A stretch of DNA of 44,284 nucleotides from Nostoc sp. S13 (GCF_029379315.1 NZ_JAQYWQ010000051.1:1-44284), one strand, 5' to 3'. Counted from the stretch's first letter, positions 19,395 to 28,103 are shown. A program made the numbers and translations. Notes: a model not told the origin generated them from the sequence alone.

Positions 19395-19778
19395 TTAATC
19401 GCGTTGCAATCGTTTTAACTCGTCTTGCAGGTCTAGCACTTCTTGGCGTAATTTATCCACATTTTCATCAGTTGATGCCTGTTTCACCGTTGGTTCTTCA
19501 TCTTCCTCTAAAATTTCAATGCGCCGAGGTTCAGAAGGGGGTGTTTCTGGTGAAGTTTCACCAGATGCTTGCGGCTGTTGGGCTTGCTTCATCATATCGT
19601 CAACGAAGCGGCGGGCTTCTTCGGTGTTCATTTCGCCCTTTGCCACCATTTCATCTGCCAGTTTTTGGACTTGCGATCGCACTTGGGCTAATTTTCCCCC
19701 TGCTTTCTCACCTGCGTAAGAAGCTAATCCAACACCGAGGTAAAAAGCTTTTTGAACAATATCTCCAAAACCAGGCAT
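19395..19778 (-). CDS. Phasin-like coiled-coil protein
   Basis: A 127-residue protein. It has an amphipathic N-terminus (MPGFGDIVQKAFYLGVGLAS), an alanine/glutamine-rich helix (KLAQVRSQVQKLADEMVAKG), a Pro/Glu-rich linker, and a C-terminal leucine-zipper-like coil (VDKLRQEVLDLQDELKRLQ). This layout resembles phasin-family proteins that coat polyester granules, and homologues are widespread in cyanobacteria, but no granule link can be shown from sequence. The next element upstream on the same strand is the SRP RNA gene, about 25 bases away. Confidence 0.65.
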   Translation of the reverse strand: MPGFGDIVQKAFYLGVGLASYAGEKAGGKLAQVRSQVQKLADEMVAKGEMNTEEARRFVDDMMKQAQQPQASGETSPETPPSEPRRIEILEEDEEPTVKQASTDENVDKLRQEVLDLQDELKRLQRD

Positions 19779-19802
19779 TTTTGCTGAACGCTCCTAAAAA
19801 TA

Positions 19803-19902
19803 GGGCGACCCGGAGACTACGCCTACCACAAGCCTCCCGTGTTGCTGCTACCTTCCGGTTCTGACAAGATTTGGGTGTTGCGATCGCATAGATCCAGGTC
19901 TT
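19803..19902 (-). ncRNA. ffs: Bacterial signal recognition particle RNA (small SRP / 4.5S type)
   Basis: Reading the minus strand, the segment contains the diagnostic SRP domain TTGTCAGAACCGGAAGGTAG followed by CAGC, that is, the GGAA tetraloop closed by CC/GG with the AGCAGC internal loop. The arms pair as expected: GACCTGGA (5') with TCCGGGTC (3'), then CTATGC with GCGTAG. The 3' end runs into GCCCTATTTTTA, a likely termination tract. The RNA binds Ffh and targets membrane proteins to FtsY. Ends are estimated to within a few bases. Its true size should be close to 100 nt. Confidence 0.9.
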
Positions 19903-19937
19903 CTAAAAGCATAACATTAAAAGTCAGTAAGTGTGTA

Positions 19938-20204
19938 TTATTCCATAACAATTCGCCATTCATAAAGCTGATAGTTGACGCAGCCATGTTGTACCAAGGG
20001 GTCATCAGCTACAATCGCTTCTGCTTCATCCTTTGAGGCTGCCTCAAACAGCAACATCCCGCCTCTTTGCTCCGCCCAATAGCCTGTTCGCGCTTTGTGT
20101 CCTTTAGCAATTAAGTCCTGAATGTAGGCTTTGTGGGCAGGTACATATTGGTCAAAGGTCGGCTTATCAACTTTGCCTTCTTCAATTTTTACAAACCACG
20201 GCAT
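19938..20204 (-). CDS. YciI-like family protein
   Basis: An 88-residue ferredoxin-like-fold protein of the YCII family, starting at the internal ATG 20204 (MPWFVKIEEGKVDKPTFDQY). Longer upstream starts exist at 20285 and 20234, but their translation looks non-native. The family core is present: HKAYIQDLIAKGHKARTGYW with the conserved His, MLLFEAASKDEAEAIVADDP with the conserved Asp, and YELYEWR-like YQLYEWRIVME at the end. Biochemical roles vary in this family and cannot be told here. It lies upstream of the SRP RNA gene on the same strand. Confidence 0.85.
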   Translation of the reverse strand: MPWFVKIEEGKVDKPTFDQYVPAHKAYIQDLIAKGHKARTGYWAEQRGGMLLFEAASKDEAEAIVADDPLVQHGCVNYQLYEWRIVME

Positions 20205-20345
20205 CAGCTTATTTACTCCAGTTACAATGGACATCCTGCTTAAGTTACTACTATTTTTGAGTAGCATTTGAGTAGCAATATACACAAACTACAGCGATTT
20301 ACTGAAGATTTAACTAAAACAGCAGAAGCGACGCATCTGTGACTG

Positions 20346-20681
20346 TTAAACCTCTAGGTGCGATCGCAGATCATCGAGTGGAGATGTTGAGTTAGTGGGA
20401 ATCAGTGGTTTTGTTGGTGTCGGCTTGTCAGGAACAAATTCAAAGCGAATTCGGATTTTACCTTTCTGCCAGCCGCCACCCTGAGCTAGTAAAACCTTAC
20501 AGTTCAGTCCATTCGCAGCCCAGGCTTCAGCCGTGTCCTTTTGTAAGCCGGTGTTATTAAATAGCAAATTCGCCATAGTCTCCATCAATTCTTCACCTGT
20601 TGATGTTGAAGCCTCAGTAAAGTTAGCATCCTGAGCCATAGAAAGAACATCCTCATCAGACAGAATAATTTGATCCCTCAT
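20346..20681 (-). CDS. KGK-domain protein
   Basis: A 111-residue member of a small, function-unknown family almost confined to cyanobacteria and named for its Lys-Gly-Lys motif, seen here as GGWQKGKIRIRFEFVPD (about residues 68-84). The N-terminal half is helical (LSDEDVLSMAQ, GEELMETMANLLF), and the C-terminal 25 residues are a Pro/Thr-rich tail. Starts at ATG 20679-20681. Stand-alone; the next gene upstream diverges. Confidence 0.88.
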   Translation of the reverse strand: MRDQIILSDEDVLSMAQDANFTEASTSTGEELMETMANLLFNNTGLQKDTAEAWAANGLNCKVLLAQGGGWQKGKIRIRFEFVPDKPTPTKPLIPTNSTSPLDDLRSHLEV

Positions 20682-20797
20682 TTAATTTTCTCTTTCGTTA
20701 CACAACATCGCGGATCAAGCGCCAACTCGATCCGCCTTTCCTAAGTTTTCCCACCGATCACCAATTACTAAGCAATAAAAATAATTAATATAGATAG

Positions 20798-21349
20798 ATG
20801 AGCCGTTTTTTTGTCGCCCTTTTACCACCGCAAGATATTCAAGACCACGCCAACCAGATTAAGCACTACTTTGCCGATCGCTATGCTAGTAGCGGGGCGC
20901 TAAAGTCTCCGCCTCATGTTACCCTGCAACCGCCCTTTGAATGGGCAGACGCTAACTTACCAGTGCTAGAAGCCTCTTTGAAGGAGTTTGCTAGTGGACA
21001 ACAGCCATTAGCAATTACACTCAGGGGGTTTGATGCCTTTGCGCCTCGTGTCATATACATTAATGTCGTCATAAGTCAAGAGCTTTTAACTTTGCAAGCT
21101 GATTTAATGGCTTATACAGAAAGCAACTTGGGAATTGTTGATCAGGTTTCTAAAACCCGCCCTTTTGCGCCCCACATGACGGTTGCGTTTCGGGATTTAA
21201 CAAAGCAAAACTTTAAAGCTGCTTGGCCAGAGTTTGAAAAACGTCAGTTGCATTTTGAGTTTACCGCCGACAAATTAACGCTGCTGCTTCACGACGGTAA
21301 GCGCTGGAATATTAAATCGCAGTTTGGTTTTTTGGTTACTGAGCAATGA
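20798..21349 (+). CDS. 2'-5' RNA ligase family (2H phosphoesterase) protein
   Basis: 183 residues with the two His-x-Thr/Ser-x motifs that define 2H phosphoesterases: HVTL (about residues 40-43) and HMTV (about 127-130). The N-terminal strand MSRFFVALLPP is also typical. Members cleave or ligate 2'-5' or 2',3'-cyclic phosphodiester bonds in RNA; which activity this one has is not evident. It is divergent from the KGK gene, with a 116-base intergenic region between them. Confidence 0.88.
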   Translation: MSRFFVALLPPQDIQDHANQIKHYFADRYASSGALKSPPHVTLQPPFEWADANLPVLEASLKEFASGQQPLAITLRGFDAFAPRVIYINVVISQELLTLQADLMAYTESNLGIVDQVSKTRPFAPHMTVAFRDLTKQNFKAAWPEFEKRQLHFEFTADKLTLLLHDGKRWNIKSQFGFLVTEQ

Positions 21350-21755
21350 GATGGTGAAATAGCTAAAAACGATCGCAGCAGTTCTTAAAATAAGAGCGAT
21401 CGCTCCAATTGTTGAATATAAGTCTGCGCTTGCTGATCGAGGTAGACACTTTTTGGAGCGATCGCACAAGTACGGTGAGCCGGTTGCAAACTGGTGTCAA
21501 GGAAACATTGCGTAGTATCATCAATAGTTGAGAAGAAGCGATCGCTCACCAAGACTTAAAACCATCTTTCTTTTTCCCCGTGTGTAGTCGCCTACGCCCA
21601 AACCTCTCCTAGAGAACCAGCTTGTCGTCACACATCGCTTAACTTTTGCAACGCCTTAATAAGATATGTTAGATTTATTTATTTCTACTTACGTAATTTT
21701 TGTAAAACAAGATACAACATTAAATGGTATTTTAGTAGCAAAGGAACCAAAAAGA
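21350..21755. other. HIP1-rich intergenic region
   Basis: No gene supported. It carries four GCGATCGC-type sites in about 200 bases, including an inverted pair GAGCGATCGCTCC (21402-21414) and GGAGCGATCGCAC (21455-21467), and a TAGTCGCCTACGCCC repeat near 21584. The minus-strand frame here looks like a translated repeat and not a protein. Confidence 0.5.
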
Positions 21756-22499
21756 ATGGCCGTTAGTAGCCCTGAAGTCATCCGTCATATATTGATCGGG
21801 CTGGGATATTTAGCTCCTGAGATTGATCCTAAGCCTGATCTCACAAAATTTGCTCCCTGGAAGCGGAATAACAACTTCTTGACAGATGATCCTACCGAAG
21901 AGGCGATTAAAAAGTTTCAGAAACAATACTCACAAAAACTTGTGGTAAATGGTAACGCTGATTCCGACACTCGAACTGTAATGGAAGATACAGTTAAAGG
22001 GCTTCAGAATAGATTGAAGTTTCACGGTTTTGCAACCAATACCGAAATTCCTCCAGACAAGCCTTTTTATGGGCCAGCCACTTATATAGCAGTCAAGAAA
22101 TTTCAGAAATCTCAGGGTTTAACTGAAAATGGCATTGCCACTATTGAACAGCGTCAAATTCTACAGCAACCTAGTCTAACAGATAAACCCCAGCCCCAGC
22201 CCCAGTCCCAACTCAAGCTGATAGATTTGTGGCTCCAATTCAAAAAGAATCCTCAAAATCCTTCTTACATCGCAGCCTTAAATAACTTACAACAAAATAT
22301 ACCTAAAGACGTTTTACACAAAGTTACTAACAAATGGAGGGGGACAAATGATCAAAATCCTGAGATTGTCAAGCTGACGAATGTGTTCACTTATTATGAT
22401 GACAACAATCAAAACCATCGTGATGCACTGACTTACTTACAAAGTCAGATCACTCCAGTCATCTCTCAAGCATTTTTAAGTCTCTGGAATAAGAACTAA
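21756..22499 (+). CDS. Peptidoglycan-binding domain protein
   Basis: I start at ATG 21756 (MAVSSPEVIRHILIGLGYL), preceded by AAGGAACC at fair spacing; a 30-codon longer frame starts at 21666. Two PG-binding_1-like units are visible: residues about 1-70 (TEEAIKKFQKQYSQKLVVNGNAD) and about 75-130 (LQNRLKFHGFATNTEIPPDKP, ATYIAVKKFQKSQGLTENG). After a Pro/Gln linker, the last 90 residues are helical with no domain I recognise. No signal peptide is clear at either start, which is odd for a wall-binding module. It is followed at once by a MITE. Confidence 0.75.
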   Translation: MAVSSPEVIRHILIGLGYLAPEIDPKPDLTKFAPWKRNNNFLTDDPTEEAIKKFQKQYSQKLVVNGNADSDTRTVMEDTVKGLQNRLKFHGFATNTEIPPDKPFYGPATYIAVKKFQKSQGLTENGIATIEQRQILQQPSLTDKPQPQPQSQLKLIDLWLQFKKNPQNPSYIAALNNLQQNIPKDVLHKVTNKWRGTNDQNPEIVKLTNVFTYYDDNNQNHRDALTYLQSQITPVISQAFLSLWNKN

Positions 22500-22504
22500 A
22501 CTTA

Positions 22505-22668
22505 GAGGATGTTTGAAAAGTCGCAAAGTATACTACGAACCCCTCTCCAAACCTCTCCCCGAAAGGTAGAGAGGCTTTGAAACCCCCATTCCCTTGTAGG
22601 GAAAGGGGGCTAGGGGGGTTATGTTTGGGAGGCTTTGATGTTACCAAAAATACTTTTCAAACATCCTC
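22505..22668. mobile_element. MITE with 17-bp perfect terminal inverted repeats
   Basis: The ends are GAGGATGTTTGAAAAGT (22505-22521) and its exact reverse complement (22652-22668), flanked by TTA on both sides (22502-22504 and 22669-22671), a 3-bp target duplication of the type left by IS5/IS1031-like elements (TNA). The interior has no transposase and contains a second, CT-rich palindromic repeat (22545-22620). A non-autonomous element moved by a related transposase elsewhere in the genome is the natural reading. Confidence 0.85.
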
Positions 22669-22838
22669 TTAGAGCCAGGGCAAATGGTGGAAATCTTTTA
22701 CTTATAAGCAACTTGGTAAGCAATGTGCAGCACACTGGTTGCATCTGAATTGGCAACAAAAAAACCATCATAGTAAATACCTTTAGAACTGATATCTAGA
22801 GGTATTTTTATTTACTCAGATTAATAATAGTTAAACAA

Positions 22839-22934
22839 TTACAGCAGTTTGCGAACAAACCAGCCAGAAAAAGAGCTATCTAATAGGCTCAAAAAATAAA
22901 CCACAATGATTAAACCAATTAAGAGCATTTTCAT
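22839..22934 (-). CDS. Possible 31-residue hydrophobic peptide
   Basis: A short frame 24 bases downstream of the FecR gene on the same strand. It encodes MKMLLIGLIIVVYF, LSLLDSSFSG and WFVRKLL: one membrane helix with a basic end. The size and shape resemble small membrane subunits, but I do not recognise it as any photosystem or cytochrome b6f subunit. There is no strong ribosome site. Position and composition support it; nothing else does. Confidence 0.3.
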   Translation of the reverse strand: MKMLLIGLIIVVYFLSLLDSSFSGWFVRKLL

Positions 22935-22958
22935 CAGTAATAGCAATACTATTGTAGT

Positions 22959-23786
22959 TTAAGGAACTATCAGTTGATATAGTTGTTTTGTCCCTAACGG
23001 TGTTGACACTTTAGCTTCTACTTTGTGGTTAGAAGGTAAAGGAACAGTAACATCAAATCTGCCATTTGAATTAACATTTTGAGGCTGTTGATTAATTAAC
23101 AGTATATTTACCGGATCAACAGTACCAACAATCTGGACTCGTCTACCTGTAGCTAGAAGTTGACTAACATTCAAACGAGTATCTTCTCGCAAAGGAACTG
23201 CTGGTGAGGGTGGTTGTCCAGGGATAGTCAGATTTTGAAATCTAGCATTTACCAGCACTGTTTGTCCTTGAGCAGAGGTAGCTACTGCTCCTTTTTTAGT
23301 TGCAACACCCATTTTCCCGTCATTTTGAACGCTCACGCCAAACTCAGTTCCTCGGACTCCAGCAACTCCAGCCGGGGTTTTAATTTCTACACGAGAGGCA
23401 TCATTAGTTAGGCGACGAACCTGTAGGCTTACTTGACCAGACCGGACAAGTAATTCTGTAATGCGTTCGCCTTTGTTGCCTATTTCCAGCTTTTGTACGG
23501 TTATAGTTGTGTTTTCAGAAACTTTAACGAAACCAGTACCTACATCAATTCCCAGCACTACACTAGAACCTTGTTTGGTGGTGATGGTATCACCGACCGA
23601 TTGTAATCGCATTCCATTGTGGACTGGTTGAGATGTTTGTCCACGCGAATAAATAACTTGTCCGATGGGGCGTCGTACTTCTACCCACTGATTACTCTTT
23701 ACTCTCAGTGAATCAGCCGCTAAAGCATGAATTGCAATAACTAACCCAACCATAGCCAGCATTAAACCTGCCCACCAAGCTTTCAT
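22959..23786 (-). CDS. FecR-domain exported protein
   Basis: Starts at ATG 23786 (MKAWWAGLMLAMVGLVIAIHALAA, an uncleaved or cleaved signal helix); 275 residues. The FecR domain spans about 35-200: QVIYSRGQTSQPVHNGMRLQ, GDTITTKQGSSVVLGIDVGT, VRSGQVSLQVRR and KTPAGVAGVRGTEFGV, the last being its hallmark. The C-terminal part has a beta-rich module ending VEAKVSTPLGTKQLYQLIVP. In cyanobacteria such proteins lack a FecI sigma partner, and their role is unknown. It lies third in a row of same-strand genes after a CHASE2 cyclase. A longer frame up to 23972 overlaps the preceding gene and looks spurious. Confidence 0.85.
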   Translation of the reverse strand: MKAWWAGLMLAMVGLVIAIHALAADSLRVKSNQWVEVRRPIGQVIYSRGQTSQPVHNGMRLQSVGDTITTKQGSSVVLGIDVGTGFVKVSENTTITVQKLEIGNKGERITELLVRSGQVSLQVRRLTNDASRVEIKTPAGVAGVRGTEFGVSVQNDGKMGVATKKGAVATSAQGQTVLVNARFQNLTIPGQPPSPAVPLREDTRLNVSQLLATGRRVQIVGTVDPVNILLINQQPQNVNSNGRFDVTVPLPSNHKVEAKVSTPLGTKQLYQLIVP

Positions 23787-23911
23787 AAAACTTTCTACCT
23801 TTACCGAGAATTTGGGTATAGAGCTACGTGCTTGTAGCACGGATTTATACGCGTATTTGTATGAACCATGAATTAGAATCCCTATACCTAAAGGTACAGG
23901 GAGTATGTCAA

Positions 23912-24286
23912 TCAATGGAAATAGACGACTCTTGCATCTAACCCGTGGGATCTCAACACAGAAGATAAACATTCCGCTTCATGCCTATTTGCAGATCCTC
24001 CAGCATAGATATAAGCACCAAGCCTATGTTGTGCTAAAAATGCGTCGGTAACATAGCGTCTGACAACATTTAATAACTGCTCTGATTGACCGGGAACAAC
24101 GACTACATAAGGACGATTTGGTACTTTCCCAATGACGATAACATCGCCCTGTCGAAAATTATTAACAGAGTTGCTAACTTCTGACAAGCTTTGAGAAATA
24201 CATTGGGCTGGTTGTGTCCAACCCTTACATAACAGGGTGTTCCATAATACAGTTGTGACTATTCCTGCAATTAGATATCTATTCAC
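23912..24286 (-). CDS. Small exported SPOR-like protein
   Basis: 124 residues with a signal peptide (MNRYLIAGIVTTVLWNTLLC). The mature part (GDVIVIGKVPNRPYVVVVPG, LLNVVRRYVTDAFLAQHRLG, AYIYAGGSANRHEAECLSSV, LRSHGLDARVVYF) has the beta-alpha-beta rhythm of SPOR-like modules used in cell-envelope proteins. I cannot name it more precisely. It lies 96 bases after the CHASE2 cyclase and before FecR on the same strand, so it is probably co-expressed with both. Confidence 0.7.
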   Translation of the reverse strand: MNRYLIAGIVTTVLWNTLLCKGWTQPAQCISQSLSEVSNSVNNFRQGDVIVIGKVPNRPYVVVVPGQSEQLLNVVRRYVTDAFLAQHRLGAYIYAGGSANRHEAECLSSVLRSHGLDARVVYFH

Positions 24287-24382
24287 TTACTTATAATATT
24301 TTACACTTTATAGTTCATCTGAAAATTATTCAGTTATAAATATATGACTAATGTAAACTTTTAAAGTTTCTAGTGTCGCTTT

Positions 24383-26269
24383 TCAATACTTATCTATTAA
24401 ATCCACTGAGCTTTTAATCTCAGTTACAGAATAAATCATAGTCAGTTTTTGCCTTCCTCGCAGTTTTAACTCTTGTATTCTTTGGGTATAAAAAATATCC
24501 TTGATTAGCTGGTATGTTGTCTCACTAACTAAGATGTTATTAGGATTTCCTTCTTGCGTATTTTTATTGAGTTGTTCCAAACGAGCAGCAATATTGACAG
24601 CATCTCCTAATACAGAATAGTTTAATCGTTGAGATCCGCCAATACTACCAACAACTACTAAACCTGTATGAATACCGATACCAATATGAATAGCAGGTTG
24701 ACCAAGCTGTTCCAGTTTTTTATTTAATAGTATTAATCTTTCCTGCATAGCCATGGCCGCAGAGACACCATTAATGGCATCTTGCTGAATTTCTTCTGCT
24801 TGCGTGTGGGGAAAGGGAATGCCAAAAACAGCCATAACGGCATCACCAATGTATTTATCAATTACTCCATGATACTCGTGAACACATTCAGCCATTGCCC
24901 CCAGATAGGTGTTTAACCAGTTGAGTAGCTCTCGTGGCTTCATCACTTCCGAAATTGTAGCAAAGCTGCGGATATCGCTAAATAAAACCGTTACTACCAT
25001 TTCTTTGGCATCTAATTGCCCGTTTTGGAAAATTTCGGTGCGATTTTGCCAGATTAATGCTGCTGTCTCGCGAGAAACGTGACTAGCAAATAAACTCATT
25101 AATTGTTGTTTTTCTTTTTGTTCTTGCCACTGCACACTTAATCCAGCTAAAAGAATAGTACCAATGGGTGCAGCAGTAGGTAACCAAAGATTAGTGGTTG
25201 TAAGGGCTAATACTGATAAACTAAACCAAGTTAGGGATAGTAGTCCTAGTAGCAGAATTCGTTGGTAAAATTTTTGGGGAGTTAGTATTATGGTTCCCGT
25301 AATACTTATAATAAATAGTAGCAAAAGTTCAAATTGCCAAGGTAATCTTCGCAGAAATCGCTGATTGAGTAGATTATCCAGGACTGCGGCGTGTATATAA
25401 ACACCAGAAGTGGCTACTATTTGCTCGAAGAGAGTTTTCACAGGATCGTTTGTACCAGTAGCAGTTAACCCAACTAAGACAATTTTGTTTTTAAGTTTGG
25501 CTAAATCTATTTTTTTCTGTAAAACATCGGCAAAGGAATAGGTGGGGATTTTCAGTGTTGGTTCTATCCAGTTAATCCAGACGGATTTTTCGTTCATTCC
25601 TGATTCCAGAGATGGAATGGGAATCAAAGATTTTTGGTTTTTATTTGTGTTTGCTGTGAAGGTGTGCTGCACACTATTGTTGTATGTTTCTAGTAACTTA
25701 ATGCCCAGAGAAGGGACTTGATCGATATAGAGAAAATATTGCCGAGTGATGCCGTCAAAATCAGCATTACTGGCTATGTGTCCTTTGCTAGTGACACGAT
25801 CTAAAATTGCCACAGGATGCAGGGTTTGTTGCTGTAGACTAGGGGCAACTGCTAAGACAACTCTACCGTTAATCGCCATTGCTTCTGCTAGTTCAGCATC
25901 ATGATTTGTGGGTTCGGTAAAAAGAATATCAAAGCCAATCGCTGCGGGAGGGGTAGCTTCTAGGGTTTCTAATAATTGAGTATAGCGATCGCGTGATAAG
26001 GGGAACTGCCCATATTCTTGTAATGTACGATCATCAATACCAATTACTGCTATACGTTGATCCCAACTAGAATGCGGTAGATAGTTACGGGTGCGGAATA
26101 TTAAGTTAAATCCTAATAATTCCAAGCTATTCCAAGCACTTACTTGCCATAATCCCACTGATAAGAATGCAGTTAGCACCCCAGGAAAAAGTGGATATTT
26201 TTCTAATATAGAGTTTTTGAGGAATTTATAAGTATTTCGTAGAGATTGTACCCGGATATTTAAAGCCAT
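24383..26269 (-). CDS. CHASE2-domain membrane adenylate cyclase
   Basis: 628 residues. After an N-terminal membrane helix (about 25-50), the CHASE2 sensor domain lies outside the membrane (about 60-300; IAVIGIDDRTLQEYGQFPLS, GFDILFTEP), followed by three membrane helices (about 310-385). A class III cyclase domain (about 415-610) has both metal aspartates (VLFSDIRSFATI, YIGDAVMAVFG) and the GDAVNIAARLEQLN dimer segment. It should make cAMP in response to an extracytoplasmic signal. Anabaena has CHASE2 cyclases of this type (CyaA). I leave the symbol empty because paralogues are similar. It heads the cyclase-SPOR-FecR gene row. Confidence 0.9.
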   Translation of the reverse strand: MALNIRVQSLRNTYKFLKNSILEKYPLFPGVLTAFLSVGLWQVSAWNSLELLGFNLIFRTRNYLPHSSWDQRIAVIGIDDRTLQEYGQFPLSRDRYTQLLETLEATPPAAIGFDILFTEPTNHDAELAEAMAINGRVVLAVAPSLQQQTLHPVAILDRVTSKGHIASNADFDGITRQYFLYIDQVPSLGIKLLETYNNSVQHTFTANTNKNQKSLIPIPSLESGMNEKSVWINWIEPTLKIPTYSFADVLQKKIDLAKLKNKIVLVGLTATGTNDPVKTLFEQIVATSGVYIHAAVLDNLLNQRFLRRLPWQFELLLLFIISITGTIILTPQKFYQRILLLGLLSLTWFSLSVLALTTTNLWLPTAAPIGTILLAGLSVQWQEQKEKQQLMSLFASHVSRETAALIWQNRTEIFQNGQLDAKEMVVTVLFSDIRSFATISEVMKPRELLNWLNTYLGAMAECVHEYHGVIDKYIGDAVMAVFGIPFPHTQAEEIQQDAINGVSAAMAMQERLILLNKKLEQLGQPAIHIGIGIHTGLVVVGSIGGSQRLNYSVLGDAVNIAARLEQLNKNTQEGNPNNILVSETTYQLIKDIFYTQRIQELKLRGRQKLTMIYSVTEIKSSVDLIDKY

Positions 26270-26915
26270 TTATGAGAGTCTCGTCAGAAATGTATTTATC
26301 ATATCGCTTAGGATGGAGAATAGGGAAGAGTAAAAGAATGTATGGGGGTAAGTAGGTGGGCGTTAAAAAATACAACTAAATTAAGAAATGTAAATTGCTT
26401 AAAAGCTTATATTCAAAGCCTTTTTGGCACTTTACATAAATTTACATAGTTGGCTTTTATTCTGCCCACCTACTTAGTTTTTATAATTAATCATTTCCAT
26501 AAATGCAAATACTTAGGCTATAAAAGTCTGGGTAAGTAGTTAGGCGCAATTAAACTTAACTTTACTAATTCTCTCTGCGTGTCTCTCTGTTTTGCCACGC
26601 ACTTAATATTTTATGTCGTAAGTCAATGGAATATGCTGCCATAGAGCATATAGTCAAAATACTTCAAGTAATACTCAAAGTATTTTTAGTGTAAAGATGG
26701 TATTGGGTGTCTGGTGAGCTAAAAGTGATAAGTAAAAAAATATACATTTATTTTAAAAAATACGGTTTTTGGCGACCATTTTAAATCTAATTTAAGATAA
26801 GAATTAGACATTACTTTGCCTATGTGTTTAAAAGCCTTGTATTTACTAAGTTATAGGAATATAGGCTAAATTGTAAATAAATGTAATAAAATCCTCAAGC
26901 AGGACAGAAGCATCT
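26270..26915. other. Long intergenic region between divergent genes
   Basis: This 646-base AT-rich region separates the CHASE2 cyclase and the ArsA-like gene and must hold both promoters. It contains the inverted-repeat element at 26349-26476, a related piece GGGTAAGTAGTTAGGCGCAA near 26530, and a CTCTCTGCGTGTCTCTCTG repeat near 26571. No RNA gene or frame is convincing. Confidence 0.5.
26349..26476. repeat. Inverted-repeat element (TAAGTAGGTGGGC ends)
   Basis: TAAGTAGGTGGGC at 26349-26361 and its perfect complement at 26464-26476 bound a 128-bp AT-rich core that contains AAATGTAAATTG and TTTACATAAATTTACAT pieces. The form is that of a small non-autonomous element. No target duplication is certain. 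Confidence 0.65.
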
Positions 26916-28103
26916 ATGCGTGTAATTTTAATGACCGGTAAAGGCGGCGTGGGCAAAACTTCCGTCGCTGCTGCAACTGGACTCCGTTGTGCGGAACTAG
27001 GCTATCAGACATTGGTTTTAAGTACAGATCCCGCTCACTCCCTGGCAGACAGTTTTGATATGGAACTGGGACATGCACCCCAAAAAATTCGCCCAAATCT
27101 GTGGGGTGCAGAACTGGATGCACTGCAAGAACTGGAAGGAAACTGGGGTGCTGTGAAACGTTATATTACCCAAGTTTTACAGGCAAGGGGTTTAGACGGC
27201 GTACAGGCGGAAGAATTGGCCATTTTACCAGGCATGGATGAGATTTTTGGCTTGGTAAGGATGAAACGCCATTACGATGAAGGTGAGTTTGATGTCTTAA
27301 TTATCGATTCAGCCCCCACCGGCACAGCACTGCGCTTACTGAGTTTACCTGAAGTTGGTGGCTGGTATATGCGCCGTTTCTACAAACCATTTCAAAACAT
27401 CTCCGTAGCACTTCGGCCTCTGGTTGAACCTTTTTTTAGGCCAATTGCTGGTTTTTCGCTACCAGATAAAGAGGTGATGGATGCACCTTATGAGTTTTAT
27501 GAACAAATTGAAGCTCTGGAAAAAGTATTAACAGACAATACTCAAACCTCAGTACGTCTAGTAACAAATCCCGAAAAGATGGTGATTAAAGAGTCTCTTC
27601 GTGCCCATGCTTATCTGAGTTTGTATAATGTCGCAACAGATTTAATAGTAGCTAATCGGATTATTCCAAATGAAGTCCAAGACCCATTTTTCCAACGTTG
27701 GAAAGAAAGTCAGGAGCAATATCGCCAGGAAATCCATGATAATTTCCACCCTCTCCCAGTGAAAGAAGTTCCACTATTTTCTGAGGAAATGTGCGGATTG
27801 GCTGCCTTAGAACGCCTGAAGGAAACGCTCTATAAAGATGAAGATCCGACTCAGGTTTATTATAAAGAAACGACTATGAGAGTCGTGCAAGAGCAGAACC
27901 AATACAGCTTAGAAATTTACTTACCTGGGATTCCTAAAAACCAAGTTCAACTGAGCAAAAATGGAGACGAATTAAACATTACTATTGGCAACCACCGTCG
28001 TAACTTAGTTTTGCCGCAAGCTTTAGCAGCACTACAACCAGCAGGGGCAAAGATGGAAGACGACTATCTTAAAATCCGCTTTGCTGACAACATAAGAGGT
28101 TGA
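26916..28103 (+). CDS. ArsA/Get3-family ATPase with HSP20-like C-terminal domain
   Basis: 395 residues. The deviant Walker [10 protein letters not shown] (about 8-16), [13 protein letters not shown] (switch I) and [17 protein letters not shown] (Walker B/switch II) mark the ArsA/TRC40 ATPase group, which uses ATP-driven dimer changes to carry membrane-protein tails or export arsenite. The arsenite-binding cysteines are not evident, so a Get3-like or unrelated role is more likely than arsenical resistance, and there are no ars neighbours. Residues about 318-395 ([35 protein letters not shown]) form an alpha-crystallin-like beta sandwich, the usual companion in cyanobacterial versions. Start ATG 26916. 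Confidence 0.88.
   Translation: MRVILMTGKGGVGKTSVAAATGLRCAELGYQTLVLSTDPAHSLADSFDMELGHAPQKIRPNLWGAELDALQELEGNWGAVKRYITQVLQARGLDGVQAEELAILPGMDEIFGLVRMKRHYDEGEFDVLIIDSAPTGTALRLLSLPEVGGWYMRRFYKPFQNISVALRPLVEPFFRPIAGFSLPDKEVMDAPYEFYEQIEALEKVLTDNTQTSVRLVTNPEKMVIKESLRAHAYLSLYNVATDLIVANRIIPNEVQDPFFQRWKESQEQYRQEIHDNFHPLPVKEVPLFSEEMCGLAALERLKETLYKDEDPTQVYYKETTMRVVQEQNQYSLEIYLPGIPKNQVQLSKNGDELNITIGNHRRNLVLPQALAALQPAGAKMEDDYLKIRFADNIRG

Noticed and set aside
19385..20036. Plus-strand frames overlapping the phasin-like gene and SRP RNA
   Set aside because: They are antisense to a convincing coding gene and to a structured RNA gene, and have no recognisable domains.
22459..22647. Minus-strand frame across the MITE (62 codons)
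   Set aside because: It is translated repeat DNA (PKHNPPSPLSLQGNGG-type peptides) and overlaps the terminal inverted repeat.
22959..23972. Longer FecR frame starting at 23972
   Set aside because: The extra 62 residues overlap the preceding gene and do not look native. The internal ATG at 23786 starts a normal signal helix.
26916..28103. Arsenic-resistance operon
   Set aside because: Only an ArsA-like ATPase is present, with no arsR, arsB or arsC neighbours and no evident metal-binding cysteines.
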